Positions 18,459 through 29,741 are shown, counted from the stretch's first letter. The stretch is 64,000 bases of DNA from Saccharopolyspora montiporae (GCF_015209505.1 NZ_JADEYC010000009.1:1-64000); one strand, 5' to 3'. The notes: generated by a model not told the origin, from the letters alone. A program made the numbers and translations.

Positions 18459-19268
18459 TCAGTCCCGGCGGCCGCCCGCCGCCGCGTAGCCCTCGGCCAG
18501 CGCGTACACCTGCTGGGCGTACTCCACCGAGTTGTTGTAGCCGAGCACTCCGGACCACCAGCCCTCGCCGCTGCTCATGTCCCGCCCGTTCGCGCACAGG
18601 TAGCGCCCCGCAGTGACCGCGGCATCGTCCAGGTTCTGCGGATCGGCCTTGCCGTCGCCGGTCCCGTCGGTCGCCCACTTCGCCCAGGTGGACGGGATGA
18701 ACTGCATCGGGCCGACCGCGCGGTCCCACTGCGGATCCCCGTCCAGCGCGCCGCCGTCGGTGTCCGGGATCTGCTGCACCCCGGGGACCCCGTCCAGCGC
18801 CACGCCGATGATCGGCGCCGACGGCCGCGCGTCCTCGTCCAGCTGCCGAGTGCCGAACCGGCCGTGGTCGGACTCGATGCGCCCGATCCCGCCGAGGGTG
18901 GTCCAGGAGATCCCGCATTCCGGCTGGTAGTGCCGCATGGCCAGTTCGGCGTTGACGTAGGAGACCACCGCGCGCGCCGGGATGTCCTGCACAGCGGCGA
19001 TCTCATCGGCCCAGGCGCGCACCGGATCGGCCGCGCCCGCAGCCGGAGCGGGGGCCGGCGCCGGTTCCTCGACCTGCGGGACCGCGGTTCCCGGCTGCAC
19101 CCGGGCGGGTTCGGGGATGCTCCTGGGCGGCGGTGCGGCGGCGGGCGCCTGGGCGGGGCGGGTCGCGGTCTGCAGCAGCCCGAGGCCGCCTGCCAGCACG
19201 GCTAACAGCAGCACCGCGATCGCCAGGCGGCCTCCCGCGGCGAGCACGGGCGAGGTGATCCGGAACAC
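18459..19268 (-). CDS. MltB-type lytic transglycosylase, membrane-anchored
   Basis: 269 residues: signal/anchor helix (13-32), a Pro/Ala-rich linker to about 80, then the transglycosylase domain with catalytic Glu132 in GGIGRIESDHG, the DRAVGPMQFIPSTW signature, TDGTGDGKADPQN and AGRYLCANG. It lacks the long repeat tail of its paralogue at 13775-15313. It presumably remodels peptidoglycan at the outer membrane face. It lies between lpqU and eno, so it is probably a local duplicate of lpqU. Confidence 0.87.
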   Translation of the reverse strand: MFRITSPVLAAGGRLAIAVLLLAVLAGGLGLLQTATRPAQAPAAAPPPRSIPEPARVQPGTAVPQVEEPAPAPAPAAGAADPVRAWADEIAAVQDIPARAVVSYVNAELAMRHYQPECGISWTTLGGIGRIESDHGRFGTRQLDEDARPSAPIIGVALDGVPGVQQIPDTDGGALDGDPQWDRAVGPMQFIPSTWAKWATDGTGDGKADPQNLDDAAVTAGRYLCANGRDMSSGEGWWSGVLGYNNSVEYAQQVYALAEGYAAAGGRRD

Positions 19269-19320
19269 GCGATCAGGCTACGCGTCGGTAACACGTGTGG
19301 CCACGATCCGTCCCGGCGGA

Positions 19321-20112
19321 TCAGTCCCGCTCACCCGGCTGCGGCGGCCTGCTGAGACCGCCGTAGTGATCGGCGTAGTCCACGACGTCCTGCACGTAGC
19401 TGTTGCTCTGGTTGTAGACGAGCACGGTCTCCCAGAACCCCTCGGGATCGCTCATGTCCTCGCCCTGCGAGCACAGGTACCGCGCCGCGGCCAGCGCCGC
19501 GTCATCGATGTCGTGCGGGTCGGCCCGCCCATCCAGGTCGGCGTCCACCGCCCAGCGCTCCCAGGTCTCCGGGATGAACTGCAGCGGCCCCACCGCGCGG
19601 TCGAAGACCGGATCGCCGTCGTAGGCGGCGCCGTCGGTGTCGTCGACCCGCCGCACCTCGGCCGACCCGTCCAGCGGGACACCGATGATCGGTTCCTGCG
19701 GACGCCCGGTCCCGTCCAGCTCGGTACCGCCGAGCGTGCCGTGCCGGGACTCGACGGCGCCGACCCCGGCCAGCGTCGTCCAGGTCAACCCGCACTCCGG
19801 CGCGGACGCCTGCACCGCCAGCGCCGCGTACCCGTACGCCTGCAGCGCCGTGGCGGACACCCCGGTGCTCTCCGCGATAGGCCGCGCCCAGTCCGCCAGC
19901 TGCGCCTGCGGTCGGGATTCCGGTGGCAGCGGGCGGTCCTCGGCGGTGCCGAGCCGCACCTCGGGCGGCGGGTGCCCGGGGTCGGGCGGTGCCTGCGCCC
20001 CGGGCGGCGGCGCGGAGCTCCGGCGGTCCGGCAGGTTCAGCTCGAATCCGCAGCCGGCGGGCAACAGCACGATCGGCGCGAGCAGCACCGACCACCATCG
20101 ACGACGCGCCAC
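19321..20112 (-). CDS. lpqU: LpqU-like lytic transglycosylase lipoprotein
   Basis: 263 residues. The N-terminus MARRRWWSVLLAPIVLLPAGC is a lipoprotein signal with lipobox and acceptor Cys21. The MltB-type domain has catalytic Glu121 (AGVGAVES), DRAVGPLQFIPETW and the DLDGRADPHDIDDAA block. GTG start with GGGGAG upstream. Its place between mazG and eno is that of M. tuberculosis lpqU (Rv1022). Active-site motifs are more divergent than in the two neighbouring paralogues (GAVES instead of GRIES). Confidence 0.87.
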   Translation of the reverse strand: MARRRWWSVLLAPIVLLPAGCGFELNLPDRRSSAPPPGAQAPPDPGHPPPEVRLGTAEDRPLPPESRPQAQLADWARPIAESTGVSATALQAYGYAALAVQASAPECGLTWTTLAGVGAVESRHGTLGGTELDGTGRPQEPIIGVPLDGSAEVRRVDDTDGAAYDGDPVFDRAVGPLQFIPETWERWAVDADLDGRADPHDIDDAALAAARYLCSQGEDMSDPEGFWETVLVYNQSNSYVQDVVDYADHYGGLSRPPQPGERD

Positions 20113-20204
20113 GGCACTCCCCCGTCCGATGTCCCCGGCAGCTCGCGCACCGGCGGAACCGCGTGCGCACCGCCCGGCGCCGGCCGGGCGCGGACCAGTC
20201 TGCG

Positions 20205-21218
20205 TCACGCTTCGCCCCGCGCCCGGGCCGGGGCGGGCGACGCGGACAGCAGGCGCCGCCACTCCGCAGCGGGCAGGTCCGCCGGATCCGCCCCGGACTC
20301 CCGGGCGCGGCGCTCGGCGGCCCGGACGCGGTCGGCGAACCCGGTCGCCACCGCACGCAACCGGTCCTCCGGGTCGTCCCCGGCCAGTGCCGCGCGCGCC
20401 GCGAGGTCGAACAGCTGCTCACCGGTGCCGCCGCCGGAGGGCAGCGCGTCCGCGGGAACGCCGGCCCGGCTCGCGCGCTGCACGAGCTTGGCAGCCAGCG
20501 CCACCGCGGGCTGGCCGAGCGCAACACCGTCCACAGCGGACTCCCGCTGCTTCTCGCGCTGCTTGAGCTCCTCCCAGCGCATCCCCTGGGACTCGGCGTC
20601 GGACACCGCGGTGTCCTCGGCGAAGACGTGCGGATGGCGGGCGACGAGCTTGCCGACCAGACCGGCCGCGACCTCGTCCACGTCGAACGGGTCCGCGGGG
20701 TCCTCGGCGGCCACCCGCGCGTGGAACAGCACCTGCAGCAGCACGTCGCCGAGCTCCTCGCGCAGTTCCGCGCGATCGCGCCGCTCGATCGCGTCGAGCA
20801 GCTCGTAGGTCTCCTCCACCAGATATCTGCGCAGCGAATCGTGGTCCTGCTCCGCGTCCCACGGGCATCCGCCGGGCGAACGCAACCGATCCATCACCCG
20901 CACCGCGGCCAGCAGCTCCCCGCCCGCGGGCGAGGTACCGCCGATCAGCTGCGCCCCCGCGGCGCGCAGGACCTCGGCCGCCGCCGCGTCCGCCCGGGCC
21001 GCGAACAGCAGCACCGGTCCGGAACCGGCCTGCCGCACCAGGTCGGCGGCCGGCGGGGCAGGGACCGCACCGAGCGCCACGCGGGTCGCCCCGTCCAGCT
21101 CGGGATCGGCCCACACCTGCTGCGCGGCGCGCAGCAGCGGTGCGGCCGCGGCGGGCAGCACCGCACCGAGCCGGTGGTCGACCAGGACGACGGCACTGCC
21201 GGCAGCGAGCTCATCCAT
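20205..21218 (-). CDS. mazG: Nucleoside triphosphate pyrophosphohydrolase MazG
   Basis: A 337-residue NTP pyrophosphohydrolase that cleans the nucleotide pool of non-canonical or damaged NTPs. The first third is the divergent actinobacterial N-terminal extension. The MazG domain follows (about 110-230), with GGCPWDAEQDHDSLRRYLV, the metal-binding EETYE and REELGD, and the HPHVF block. Mycobacterial MazG has the same layout. ATG at 21218 is chosen; no better ribosome site is seen further upstream. It sits between the SurA-like lipoprotein and lpqU on one strand. Confidence 0.9.
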   Translation of the reverse strand: MDELAAGSAVVLVDHRLGAVLPAAAAPLLRAAQQVWADPELDGATRVALGAVPAPPAADLVRQAGSGPVLLFAARADAAAAEVLRAAGAQLIGGTSPAGGELLAAVRVMDRLRSPGGCPWDAEQDHDSLRRYLVEETYELLDAIERRDRAELREELGDVLLQVLFHARVAAEDPADPFDVDEVAAGLVGKLVARHPHVFAEDTAVSDAESQGMRWEELKQREKQRESAVDGVALGQPAVALAAKLVQRASRAGVPADALPSGGGTGEQLFDLAARAALAGDDPEDRLRAVATGFADRVRAAERRARESGADPADLPAAEWRRLLSASPAPARARGEA

Positions 21219-21265
21219 GGCCCCGATTCTTCCACCACGCGGGGCACCGCCGGCTGTGCGCGCGC

Positions 21266-22195
21266 TCACCCGCGGTCGGCGGCCCGCGGCGGGAAGCTGA
21301 ACCCGGTGGTCTGCCCCGCTTCCGGCGCCGCGTTGAGCGCGATCGGGTCCCAGACCCCGTAACGCGGGCTCAGTTCCACCCCGACCTGCTGCGCGGTCGC
21401 GCCCAGCAGCCGCAGCCCGATCGCCTGCAGCGTCTGCTCGTCGAGCTGCGCCGCGGCCGGGTCGGGAGCACCGGGCGCCACCGAGCGCTCCGCGATGCGC
21501 GCCACGATCCACTGCCCGCTGTTGGGCTGCGGTTCGAAGGCCAGCACCGTCCCCGGTTGCGCCCCGAACATCGGTGTGAGCGCGGCCAGTTCGGGATTGC
21601 CCGCCACCGAGAGGCGCTCACCCCGCGCGACCGGCCGCCCGGCGCGCTGCGCTTCGTCCAGCGCCGCGGTGTCCCCGGCGGCGATGCGGCCGGCCAGCTG
21701 CTGGGCCTGCCCGCGGGTCCCGGCGCCGAGGTAGTCGACCAGCACGGACAGCCGCCCCGCCTGGGCGCGGCCGAGTTCGGTCAGCAGCAGCGAGGAGCGC
21801 ACGTAGTCCCGCACGTGCGGCGGGGTGACCAGGGTTCCGTCCGCGACGGCCGCCGGTCCACCCTGCTCCTGCAGCGCCGCGTCGACCCGGCTTTCCGGCA
21901 CCCGCAGCCCTTCCCGCACGGCGGCCTGCTCGATGAGCTCCTGCTGGACCAGGAACGAGGCCAGCTGCCTGCCCCGGTTGCCGAGCCCGCCCTCCTCGCG
22001 CAGCCGGGCGGCCTCCTCCGGATCCCGCAGCACCTCGTCCAGCCGGTCCTGGACCTGCGACACCGGGATGCGCGCGCTGCCGACGATGGCGGCGGCACCG
22101 GGCTCGCCCGGCCCGGTCCCGCACCCGGCCAGCAGCAGTCCGGTCAGCAGCACCGGTGCCCAGCGGCGCGCGCGAAGCGGTATGGCGAACGTCAC
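21266..22195 (-). CDS. SurA N-terminal-like lipoprotein
   Basis: A 309-residue predicted lipoprotein: basic start, hydrophobic core and lipobox (LLTGLLLAGC). The following domain (about 35-160) resembles the SurA N-terminal chaperone fold, with VGSARIPVSQVQDRLDEVL and LASFLVQQELIEQAAVREG. No parvulin active-site pattern stands out in the remainder, so isomerase activity is doubtful. It is likely an extracytoplasmic folding chaperone. The mfd-SurA-mazG neighbourhood recurs in actinobacteria. Start ATG at 22195 gives an ideal signal length. Confidence 0.82.
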   Translation of the reverse strand: MTFAIPLRARRWAPVLLTGLLLAGCGTGPGEPGAAAIVGSARIPVSQVQDRLDEVLRDPEEAARLREEGGLGNRGRQLASFLVQQELIEQAAVREGLRVPESRVDAALQEQGGPAAVADGTLVTPPHVRDYVRSSLLLTELGRAQAGRLSVLVDYLGAGTRGQAQQLAGRIAAGDTAALDEAQRAGRPVARGERLSVAGNPELAALTPMFGAQPGTVLAFEPQPNSGQWIVARIAERSVAPGAPDPAAAQLDEQTLQAIGLRLLGATAQQVGVELSPRYGVWDPIALNAAPEAGQTTGFSFPPRAADRG

Positions 22196-22255
22196 GAACG
22201 TGAGCCTCTCACGAAGCCACGCCGCGGAGAAGGGCGAACACCGCGCGGCGCGCGG

Positions 22256-23992
22256 TCAGTCCCGCTCCGCGGGCCCCTCGTCCGCACCGGACCCGGTCCC
22301 GTCCTGCTCTCCCGAGTCCGCATCGGACTCCTCGGCGGGCCCGATTTCGAGCTGGAAGTCCTCGCCGTGCGCCTCGGTCCCGGCGATGACCGCCTGCTCC
22401 AAGACCTCCACGCCCTTCTCCCCGCGGCGGGTCAGGTCGTCGGTGCGCAGGTCCCCGCTCAGCGAGAGGCACATGAACACCATCACGAGCGCGAACGGCA
22501 CCGAGGCGAGGAAGGTCAGGTTCTGGATGCCCTCCAGCGCGTTCTCCCCGCCGGAGATGAGCATGATCGCCGCGACCGCACCCGTGGCCACGCCCCAGAA
22601 CACCACCACCCACAGCCGCGGCGAGATCGAACCGCGCTGGGACAGCGTGCCCATCACGATCGAGGCCGAATCGGCGCCGGTGACGAAGAAGATCGCCACC
22701 AGCAGGATCACCAGCACCGTGGTGACGCCCGCCAGCGGGAGTGTCTCGATGACGGTGAAGGTCTGCGCTTCCTCGCCGCCCGAGCCGGCCACGTCCACGG
22801 CACCGTCGCGCTGCAGGTCGATGGCGCTGCCGCCGAGGATCGCGAACCACACCACGCTCACCGCGCTGGGCACCAGCATCACGCCGCCGACGAACTGCCG
22901 GATCGTGCGGCCGCGGCTGATCCGCGCCAGGAACGTGCCCACGAACGGCGCCCAGGAGATCCACCACGCCCAGTAGAAGATCGTCCAGGTGCTCAGCCAC
23001 TCGTTCATCACCTCGCCGCCGGTGGCGCCGGAGCGGGAGGCCATCTCGCCGAAATCGCTGATGTAGTAACCGATCGCGGTGGGGACCAGGTCCAGGATGA
23101 ACACCGTCGGCCCGGCCACGAACACGAACACCGCCAGCACCGCGGCCAGCACCATGTTGATGTTGGACAGCCACTGGATCCCGCGGGCCACCCCGGACAC
23201 CGCGGAGGCCACGAAGCACATGGTCAGCACCACGATGATCAGCACGAGCACCGTGTTGCCCACCGCGCCGATCCACCCGGCCGCCTCCATCCCGCTGCGG
23301 ATCTGCAGCGTGCCGATGCCCAGCGAGGCCGCCGAGCCGAACAGCGTCGCGAACAGCGCGAGGATGTCGATGAACCTGCCCAGCGGCCCCTGCGCCGCGC
23401 GTTCGCCGATCAGCGGGGCGAACGCGGCGCTGATCAGCTGCTTGCGCCCGCGGCGGAAGCTGCCGTAGGCGATGGTCAGCCCGACCACCGCGTAGATGGC
23501 CCACGGGTGCAGCGTCCAGTGGAACAACGACGTCGCCATGGAGACCTCCACGGCGGCACCGCTGCCCGGGGCCACCGTGCCCGGGGGCGGCTCGACGAAG
23601 TGCGACAGCGGTTCGGACACACCGAAGAACATCAGCCCGATGCCCATCCCGGCGCTGAACATCATCGCGATCCAGGACGACGTGCGGAACTCCGGTGACT
23701 CGTCATCGGTGCCCAGCGGGATCGCCCCGTAGCGGCTGAACGCCAGCCACAGCGCGAAGAACACGAAACCCGTGGAGGCCAGCACGAATCCCCAACCGAT
23801 GTTGGTGACCGCCCAGTCCAGCCCCGCTTCGGCCGCGGCGCCCAATGTGGACGATGACGTGATACCCCAACCGACGAAGAAGGCGATCAGCAGCGCCGTG
23901 ACGCCGAAGACGACGAAATCGGTGCGCGGCCGGGTGACATCCGCTGCAGAAGACGGGGCCTCATCCTGCGAAGTCTCGTGCTGCCCCGCCAT
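22256..23992 (-). CDS. BCCT-family glycine betaine/choline/carnitine transporter
   Basis: A 578-residue carrier with twelve predicted transmembrane helices that imports quaternary-ammonium osmoprotectants with sodium or protons. Family blocks include MFSAGMGIGLMFFGVSEPLSHF, the aromatic WTLHPWAIYA, and the BCCT signature FYWAWWISWAPFVGTFLARIS, then RGRTIRQF. The N- and C-terminal tails are hydrophilic; the acidic C-terminus (EEHADSG-like composition) may sense ionic strength as in BetP. It is inserted between mfd and the SurA/mazG genes and is not part of that block in mycobacteria. The exact substrate is not determinable. Confidence 0.92.
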   Translation of the reverse strand: MAGQHETSQDEAPSSAADVTRPRTDFVVFGVTALLIAFFVGWGITSSSTLGAAAEAGLDWAVTNIGWGFVLASTGFVFFALWLAFSRYGAIPLGTDDESPEFRTSSWIAMMFSAGMGIGLMFFGVSEPLSHFVEPPPGTVAPGSGAAVEVSMATSLFHWTLHPWAIYAVVGLTIAYGSFRRGRKQLISAAFAPLIGERAAQGPLGRFIDILALFATLFGSAASLGIGTLQIRSGMEAAGWIGAVGNTVLVLIIVVLTMCFVASAVSGVARGIQWLSNINMVLAAVLAVFVFVAGPTVFILDLVPTAIGYYISDFGEMASRSGATGGEVMNEWLSTWTIFYWAWWISWAPFVGTFLARISRGRTIRQFVGGVMLVPSAVSVVWFAILGGSAIDLQRDGAVDVAGSGGEEAQTFTVIETLPLAGVTTVLVILLVAIFFVTGADSASIVMGTLSQRGSISPRLWVVVFWGVATGAVAAIMLISGGENALEGIQNLTFLASVPFALVMVFMCLSLSGDLRTDDLTRRGEKGVEVLEQAVIAGTEAHGEDFQLEIGPAEESDADSGEQDGTGSGADEGPAERD

Positions 23993-24085
23993 CGACGCGC
24001 CTCCCGGTGACCGAGTCCTGACCGCCTACACGGTCACTCGGCCCACCGGGTGCGGCAACTCCGGCGATCGCCCGGCCGGCGCCGG

Positions 24086-27000
24086 TCAGCCCGCCGGGGC
24101 GGGTGCCGCGGTCATCGAAGTGATCAGCTGGGTGCACCAGTCCAGCAGCGGCTCGTCGCGCAGCGGCGGCGCGCCGATCCGCCCGCCCGCGGCACCTTCG
24201 GTCGGGCGCGGGACCGACACCGTGCGCACCGCGGCCTTGTACACCGCCTTCGGGTAGAGCCGCTTCAACCGCACCAGCTGCGAGTCCGACAACTCGAACG
24301 GCGCGATGCGCAGCGAGGATCCCTGCAGCGCGACCTCGCGGATCCCGTGCTCGCGGCACACCTGCCGGAACCGGGCCACCCGCAGCAGCCGCTCGACGGT
24401 GTCCGGCGGCGCGCCGTAGCGGTCGGTGAGCTCGGCGCGGATCGCCGCCAGCCCGTCCTCGTCCGGCGCGGCGGCGATCTTGCGGTAGGCCTCCAGCCGC
24501 AACCGCTCCCCCGGCACGTACTCGTGCGGGATGTGCGCGTCCACCGGCAGGTCCACCCGCACCTCGCCGAGCTCCTCCTCCGGCTGCTCGCCGTCCCCGC
24601 CGACCGCGTTGCGGTAGTTCTCCACCGCCTCGCCGACCAGCCGGACGTAGAGGTCGAAGCCGACACCGGCGATGTGCCCGGACTGCTCGGCGCCGAGGAT
24701 GTTGCCCGAGCCGCGGATCTCCAGGTCCTTCATCGCCACCGCCATGCCCGCGCCGAGCTCGGAGTTCTGCGCGATGGTGGCCAGCCGGTCGTGCGCGGTG
24801 TCGGTCAGCGGCTTCTCCGGCGGGTACAGGAAGTACGCGTACCCGCGCTCGCGGGCCCGGCCGACGCGCCCGCGCAGCTGGTGCAGCTGGGCCAGGCCGA
24901 GCATGTCCGAGCGGTCCACGATCAGCGTGTTCGCGTTCGAGATGTCCAGTCCGGTCTCCACGATCGTGGTGCAGACCAGCACGTCGTGCTCGCGCTCCCA
25001 GAAGCCCTGGATGATCCTCTCCAGGCGTTCCTCGTTCATCTGCCCGTGCGCGGTCACCACCCGCGCCTCCGGGACCAGCTCGCGCAGGTGGCGGGCGGTC
25101 TTCTCGATGTCGTGCACCCGGTTGTGCACGAAGAAGACCTGGCCGTCGCGCAGCAGCTCGCGGCGGATCGCGGCGGCCACCTGCTTCTCGTCGTACGCGC
25201 CGACGTAGGTCAGCACGGGGTGCCGCTCCTCCGGCGGGGTCAGGATCGTGGACATCTCGCGGATACCGGCCATGCTCATCTCCAGCGTCCGCGGGATCGG
25301 CGTGGCCGACATGGTCAGCACGTCCACGTAGGTGCGCAGCGACTTGATGTGCTCCTTGTGCTCGACGCCGAACCGCTGCTCCTCGTCGACGATCACCAGC
25401 CCGAGATCCTTGTAGCGAATCCCGGTCTGCAGCAGGCGGTGCGTGCCGATCACGATGTCCACCGAACCGTCGGCCAGCCCCTGCGTGGTCTGCTCGGCCT
25501 CCATCGGGTCGGTGAACCGGGACATCCCGCGGATCGTCACCGGGAACGAGCGCATCCGGTCGGTGAACGTGGTCAGGTGCTGCTGGGCCAGCAGCGTCGT
25601 CGGCACCAGCACCACGACCTGCTTGCCGTCCTGCACCGCCTTGAACGCGGCGCGCACGGCGATCTCGGTCTTGCCGTAGCCGACGTCGCCGGAGATGACC
25701 CGGTCCATCGGCACCGAGCTCTGCATGTCCTGCTTGACCTCGTCGATCGCGGACAGCTGATCACCGGTCTCCGCGTGCGGGAAGGCGTCCTCCAACTCGC
25801 GCTGCCACGGAGTGTCCGCGCCGAACGCGTGTCCCGGCGAGGACTGCCGGGCCGCGTAGAGCTGCACCAGTTCCGCGGCGATCTCCTTGACCGCCTTGCG
25901 CGCCTTGGCCTTGGTGTTCTTCCAGTCCGAGCCGCCGAGCTTGTTCAGCGAGGGGACGTCGCCGCCGACGTAGCGGGTCACCTCGTCGAGCTGGTCGGTG
26001 GGCACGAACAGCCGGTCGCCGGGCTGACCGCGCTTGCTGGAGGCGTACTCCAGCACCAGGTACTCGCGGGTCGCCCCGCCCACGGTGCGCTGCACCATCT
26101 CCACGTACTTGCCGATGCCGTGCTGCTCGTGCACCACGAAGTCGCCCGCCTTCAGCGACAGCGGGTCGACCGCGTTGCGCCGCCGCGCGGGCATCCGGTT
26201 CATGTCCCGCGTCGAGGTGCCCCCGCGGCCCCCCGTTAGGTCGGCCTCGGTGAGCACCACCAGACCCGCTCCGGGCGCGGAGAACCCGTCCTCCAGCCCG
26301 CCGCGGGTCACGGTGACCAGACCGCCCTCCGGTGCCGCGGACAGGCCGTCCTCGGCCAACCGCGCGGGGATCTCGGCCTCGGTGAGCTGCTGCACCGCGC
26401 GTTGGGCGGTGCCGCTGCCCGCGACCACGAGCACCGCGGCGCCACCGGTGGCCAGCTGCGCGCGCAGATCGGCGAAGGCACGCTCGATCTCCCCGCGGTA
26501 GCCCTCCACCTGGCGAATCGCCAGCCGGGCGGTCTCCGCGTCGCCCTCATCGCTCTCGCTGGTCAGCTGGGTCAGCGTCCACCACGGCAGCCCGAGCGAG
26601 CGGGTGTGCTCGGCGACCTCGGCCAGCCCGCGGTAGGCCGACGCGCCCAGATCGATCGGCGCCTTGCCGCCGTCGGCGGCCACCATCCAGGACGCTTCCA
26701 GGAACTCCTGACCGGTGCGCACCAGATCCGCCGCCCGCGCGCGGACCTTCTCCGGATCGGCGAGCAGCACGTGCGTGCCCGCGGGGACCAGATCGGTCAG
26801 CAGCCGCATCTCGCCTTCGCACAGCGCGGGGATCAGCGCCTCCATGCCCTCGACCGGGGCGCCGCCCGCGATCTTGCCCAGCATCTCGGCCAGCTGCTCG
26901 TCGGCCTGGTGCTGCTCGGCGAGCTTGGCCGCGCGCTCGGCGACCTGCTCGGTGATCAGCAGCTCCCGGCAGGCGGGCGCGTACAGCTCGGCGCGTTCGG

Positions 27001-27682
27001 CTTCCGGCAGCGAGCGCTGGTCGGCCACCGAGAACGGGCGGATCTCGGTGACCTCGTCGCCCCAGAACTCCACGCGCAGCGGGTGCTCGACCGTGGGCGG
27101 GAAGACGTCCACGATGCCGCCGCGCACCGCGAACTCCCCGCGCTTCTCCACCATGTCGACCCGCTCGTAGGCCAGCCCGGCCAGCCGCTGGACCAGCTCC
27201 TGGAAGTCGTGCTCGGTGTCCACGGCCAGCTGCACCGGCCGCAGTTCGCCCAAGCCGGGGGCGATCGGCTGGATCAGGCTGCGCACCGTGGTCACCAGCA
27301 CCCGCGGGCCGCCGCGCGGGTCCTCCTCGGGATGCGCCAGCCTGCGCAGCACGGACAACCGCCTGCCGACGGTGTCCGCGCGCGGCGACAGCCGCTCGTG
27401 CGGCAGCGTCTCCCAGGAGGGGAAAGTCTCGACCGCGCCCGGGCCCAGCAGGTCCGCCAGCGCGGCGGACGCTTCCTCGGCCTCGCGTCCGGTGGCGGTG
27501 ACCAGCAGCACCGGCCGGTCGGCGCCGTCGCCGTCCGCCAGCGCCGCGGCGGTCAGCGAACGCGCCGCCGCCGGACCTTCCAGCACCATCCGCGGCCGAT
27601 CGGCGGCCGCCACCACCCGGCCGAACGTATCGTCGCCGAGCACGACTCGAAGCAGTCCGCGCAGCGGACCGGCCTGGCTCAT
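24086..27682 (-). CDS. mfd: Transcription-repair coupling factor Mfd
   Basis: A 1198-residue SF2 translocase that displaces stalled RNA polymerase and recruits UvrA. It has a UvrB-like N-terminal half, the CarD-like RNA-polymerase-interaction domain ([18 protein letters not shown]), helicase motif [16 protein letters not shown] box IVDEEQRFG, motif [20 protein letters not shown], and the C-terminal TRCF domain. Full length. ATG at 27682 follows GAGG at 8 nt. Its 3' end is well separated from the BCCT gene. Position next to mazG/lpqU/eno and opposite glmU-prs matches M. tuberculosis Rv1020. Confidence 0.97.
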   Translation of the reverse strand: MSQAGPLRGLLRVVLGDDTFGRVVAAADRPRMVLEGPAAARSLTAAALADGDGADRPVLLVTATGREAEEASAALADLLGPGAVETFPSWETLPHERLSPRADTVGRRLSVLRRLAHPEEDPRGGPRVLVTTVRSLIQPIAPGLGELRPVQLAVDTEHDFQELVQRLAGLAYERVDMVEKRGEFAVRGGIVDVFPPTVEHPLRVEFWGDEVTEIRPFSVADQRSLPEAERAELYAPACRELLITEQVAERAAKLAEQHQADEQLAEMLGKIAGGAPVEGMEALIPALCEGEMRLLTDLVPAGTHVLLADPEKVRARAADLVRTGQEFLEASWMVAADGGKAPIDLGASAYRGLAEVAEHTRSLGLPWWTLTQLTSESDEGDAETARLAIRQVEGYRGEIERAFADLRAQLATGGAAVLVVAGSGTAQRAVQQLTEAEIPARLAEDGLSAAPEGGLVTVTRGGLEDGFSAPGAGLVVLTEADLTGGRGGTSTRDMNRMPARRRNAVDPLSLKAGDFVVHEQHGIGKYVEMVQRTVGGATREYLVLEYASSKRGQPGDRLFVPTDQLDEVTRYVGGDVPSLNKLGGSDWKNTKAKARKAVKEIAAELVQLYAARQSSPGHAFGADTPWQRELEDAFPHAETGDQLSAIDEVKQDMQSSVPMDRVISGDVGYGKTEIAVRAAFKAVQDGKQVVVLVPTTLLAQQHLTTFTDRMRSFPVTIRGMSRFTDPMEAEQTTQGLADGSVDIVIGTHRLLQTGIRYKDLGLVIVDEEQRFGVEHKEHIKSLRTYVDVLTMSATPIPRTLEMSMAGIREMSTILTPPEERHPVLTYVGAYDEKQVAAAIRRELLRDGQVFFVHNRVHDIEKTARHLRELVPEARVVTAHGQMNEERLERIIQGFWEREHDVLVCTTIVETGLDISNANTLIVDRSDMLGLAQLHQLRGRVGRARERGYAYFLYPPEKPLTDTAHDRLATIAQNSELGAGMAVAMKDLEIRGSGNILGAEQSGHIAGVGFDLYVRLVGEAVENYRNAVGGDGEQPEEELGEVRVDLPVDAHIPHEYVPGERLRLEAYRKIAAAPDEDGLAAIRAELTDRYGAPPDTVERLLRVARFRQVCREHGIREVALQGSSLRIAPFELSDSQLVRLKRLYPKAVYKAAVRTVSVPRPTEGAAGGRIGAPPLRDEPLLDWCTQLITSMTAAPAPAG

Positions 27683-27877
27683 CGGAGTACCTCGCAGCGG
27701 ACGTCGCGAAAGCGGACACACCTGCGCCGCGGATCCGCGGGCGGGCCGCAGCAGATCGGGCGGGAGCCGGGGCGGCGCGCGCCGGTCGGCGGTCAGGCGT
27801 CCCGGCCAGACTACGACTCCGCCACGACATCGCGCCGCCACCCCGAAACACCCGATGTCCGATGTCACACTGCGCAC

Positions 27878-29059
27878 ATGCTCTCTCGGCGCGGGATCGC
27901 GACACTGCTGGGCGGCCTGCTGCTGACCGGGTGCGCCGGAGGCGGTGCTCCGGGAGCCGCTCCGGAGCGGACCGCACCGCCCGGGCTGCGCGTCGAGGTG
28001 GTCGCCGACGGGCTCGACCACCCGTGGGACGTCGGGCTGCTGCCGGACGGCGCCGCGCTGGTGCCGGAGCGCTCCGGCCGCCTCGTGCTGCTGGACGACA
28101 CCGGGCCGGGGGCGCAGCCGCGTCCGGTGCAGGCCGATCTCGACGACGTGTTCGCGCAGGGCGAGGGCGGGCTGATGGGCCTCGTGGTGCACCCGGACTT
28201 CGCGGAGAACCGGCAGTTCATCACCTGCCAGACCCACCAGGAGGGCGGGCGCCCGGTCGATGTGCGGTTGGTGCGCTGGGAACTCGGCCCGGACGGCACC
28301 AGCGCCGAGCGGCTGGACCCGCTGCTGACCGGCCTGCCGGTCAACCCCGGCGGACGGCACTCCGGCTGCAGGCCCGCGATCGCCCAGGACGGATCGCTGC
28401 TGGTCAGCACCGGGGACGCGGCGACACCCGAGGTCGCGCAGGACCGCCGGTCCCTCGGCGGGAAGGTGCTGCGAATGGACCTCGACACCGGACGCCCGCT
28501 GCCGGACAACCCGTTCGCCGGCGCACCGGATCCGCGGGAGCGGCTGGTGCTGACCTACGGCCACCGCAATGCGCAGGGGGTGGCGCCGCGACCGGGTGGC
28601 GACCAGGTGCTGCTCGCCGAGCACGGGCCGGACGTGGACGACGAGATCAACCGGCTGCACCCCGGCGGCAACTACGGCTGGGACCCCTCGCGCGGCGGCA
28701 CCTCGGACGGCTACGACGAGTCGGTGCCGATGACCGACCTGCAGCGCTTCCCGGACGCGCAGCGGGCGGTCTGGTCCTCCGGGGCGGAAACCGAGGCGCT
28801 CTCCGGGGCCGAGTTCCTGCACGGACCGGACTGGGGGCCGCTGGACGGGACGTTGGCGGTCACCGCGCTGAAGGGCAGCAAGCTGCTGCTGTTCGGCCTG
28901 GGCCCGGACGGCGCCGTCGAGGAGATCTCGGTGCCCGCGGAACTGGACGGCACGCACGGCCGGCTGCGCGGGATCCGGCAGGGCCCGGACGGTGCCGCGT
29001 ACCTGACGACCTCGAACGGGGCGGACGACCGCGTGTTGCGGGTGTCGCTCGCGGGCTGA
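27878..29059 (+). CDS. Secreted PQQ-type glucose/sorbosone dehydrogenase lipoprotein
   Basis: 393 residues. The N-terminus ([19 protein letters not shown]) is a lipoprotein signal. The rest is a six-bladed propeller of the GSDH family: [44 protein letters not shown] and [16 protein letters not shown] with GNYGWD, which hold the PQQ and calcium ligands of sorbosone-type dehydrogenases. It likely oxidises sugars outside the membrane if PQQ is available; no pqq genes are in the window. It is divergent from mfd and convergent with the TetR gene (4 bp between stops). Confidence 0.88.
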   Translation: MLSRRGIATLLGGLLLTGCAGGGAPGAAPERTAPPGLRVEVVADGLDHPWDVGLLPDGAALVPERSGRLVLLDDTGPGAQPRPVQADLDDVFAQGEGGLMGLVVHPDFAENRQFITCQTHQEGGRPVDVRLVRWELGPDGTSAERLDPLLTGLPVNPGGRHSGCRPAIAQDGSLLVSTGDAATPEVAQDRRSLGGKVLRMDLDTGRPLPDNPFAGAPDPRERLVLTYGHRNAQGVAPRPGGDQVLLAEHGPDVDDEINRLHPGGNYGWDPSRGGTSDGYDESVPMTDLQRFPDAQRAVWSSGAETEALSGAEFLHGPDWGPLDGTLAVTALKGSKLLLFGLGPDGAVEEISVPAELDGTHGRLRGIRQGPDGAAYLTTSNGADDRVLRVSLAG

Positions 29060-29063
29060 CCCG

Positions 29064-29741
29064 CTACTTCGTGGTGTACAGCCGCGGCTTGTGCTCCAGG
29101 TGGGACAACCCGTTCCAGGCGAGGTTGACCAGGTGCGCGGCCACTTCTTCCTTCTTGGGCTTGCGCACCTCCAGCCACCACTGGCCCGCGACGGCGACCA
29201 TGCCGACCAGGGCCTGGCTGTACAGCGGCGCCAGCTTCGGGTCGTAGCCCTTGGCGCTGAACTGCAGGCCGAGGATGTGCTCGACCTGGCTGGCGATGTC
29301 GTTGAGCAGGCTGGAGAAGGTGCCGGACGTGCTGGCGATCGGCGAGTCGCGGACCAGCACCCGGAACCCGTCGGTGGAGTTGTCGATGTAGTCCAGCAGC
29401 GCCCGGGCGGCCTGTTCCAGCAGGTCCCGCGGGTGCCCGGCGGACAGCGCGTTGACCACGAGGTCGAGCAGGTTGCGCATCTCGCGGTCGACGACGACGG
29501 CGTAGACGCCTTCCTTACCGCCGAAGTGCTCGTAGACGACCGGTTTGGACACCCCGGCCCGGTGCGCGATCTCTTCGATCGAGGTGCCGTCGAACCCCTT
29601 CTCGGCGAACAGTGCCCGAGCCACGTCGAGCAGCTGCTGGCGGCGCTCCTTGCCCGTCATGCGGACCCTCGCCGCGCGACCGGAGGGTTCCGGGGTCCCG
29701 CCCGTTTCGGCGGCTGTCCGCCCGCGTCGCCGTGCTGCCAC
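29064..29741 (-). CDS. TetR-family regulator (Rv1019-like), downstream of the desaturase
   Basis: 225 residues. A basic N-terminal extension of about 27 residues precedes the TetR helix-turn-helix: [20 protein letters not shown], then [23 protein letters not shown]. The C-terminal ligand domain ends in a Trp-rich helix ([17 protein letters not shown]). M. tuberculosis has a TetR gene (Rv1019) at the same place between glmU and mfd. Being the second gene after an acyl-CoA desaturase on the same strand, it plausibly senses acyl-CoA and represses its own operon through the tandem palindromes at 30902-30928; this is inference. GTG start; ATG 27 codons in is an alternative. Confidence 0.88.
   Translation of the reverse strand: MAARRRGRTAAETGGTPEPSGRAARVRMTGKERRQQLLDVARALFAEKGFDGTSIEEIAHRAGVSKPVVYEHFGGKEGVYAVVVDREMRNLLDLVVNALSAGHPRDLLEQAARALLDYIDNSTDGFRVLVRDSPIASTSGTFSSLLNDIASQVEHILGLQFSAKGYDPKLAPLYSQALVGMVAVAGQWWLEVRKPKKEEVAAHLVNLAWNGLSHLEHKPRLYTTK

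Noticed and set aside
23961..24359. Small minus-strand frame near the mfd end
   Set aside because: It overlaps mfd in another phase and shows no family features.
26402..27877. Plus-strand open frame opposite mfd, in frame with the sugar dehydrogenase
   Set aside because: It is the shadow of mfd; the lipoprotein signal at 27878 marks the true start.
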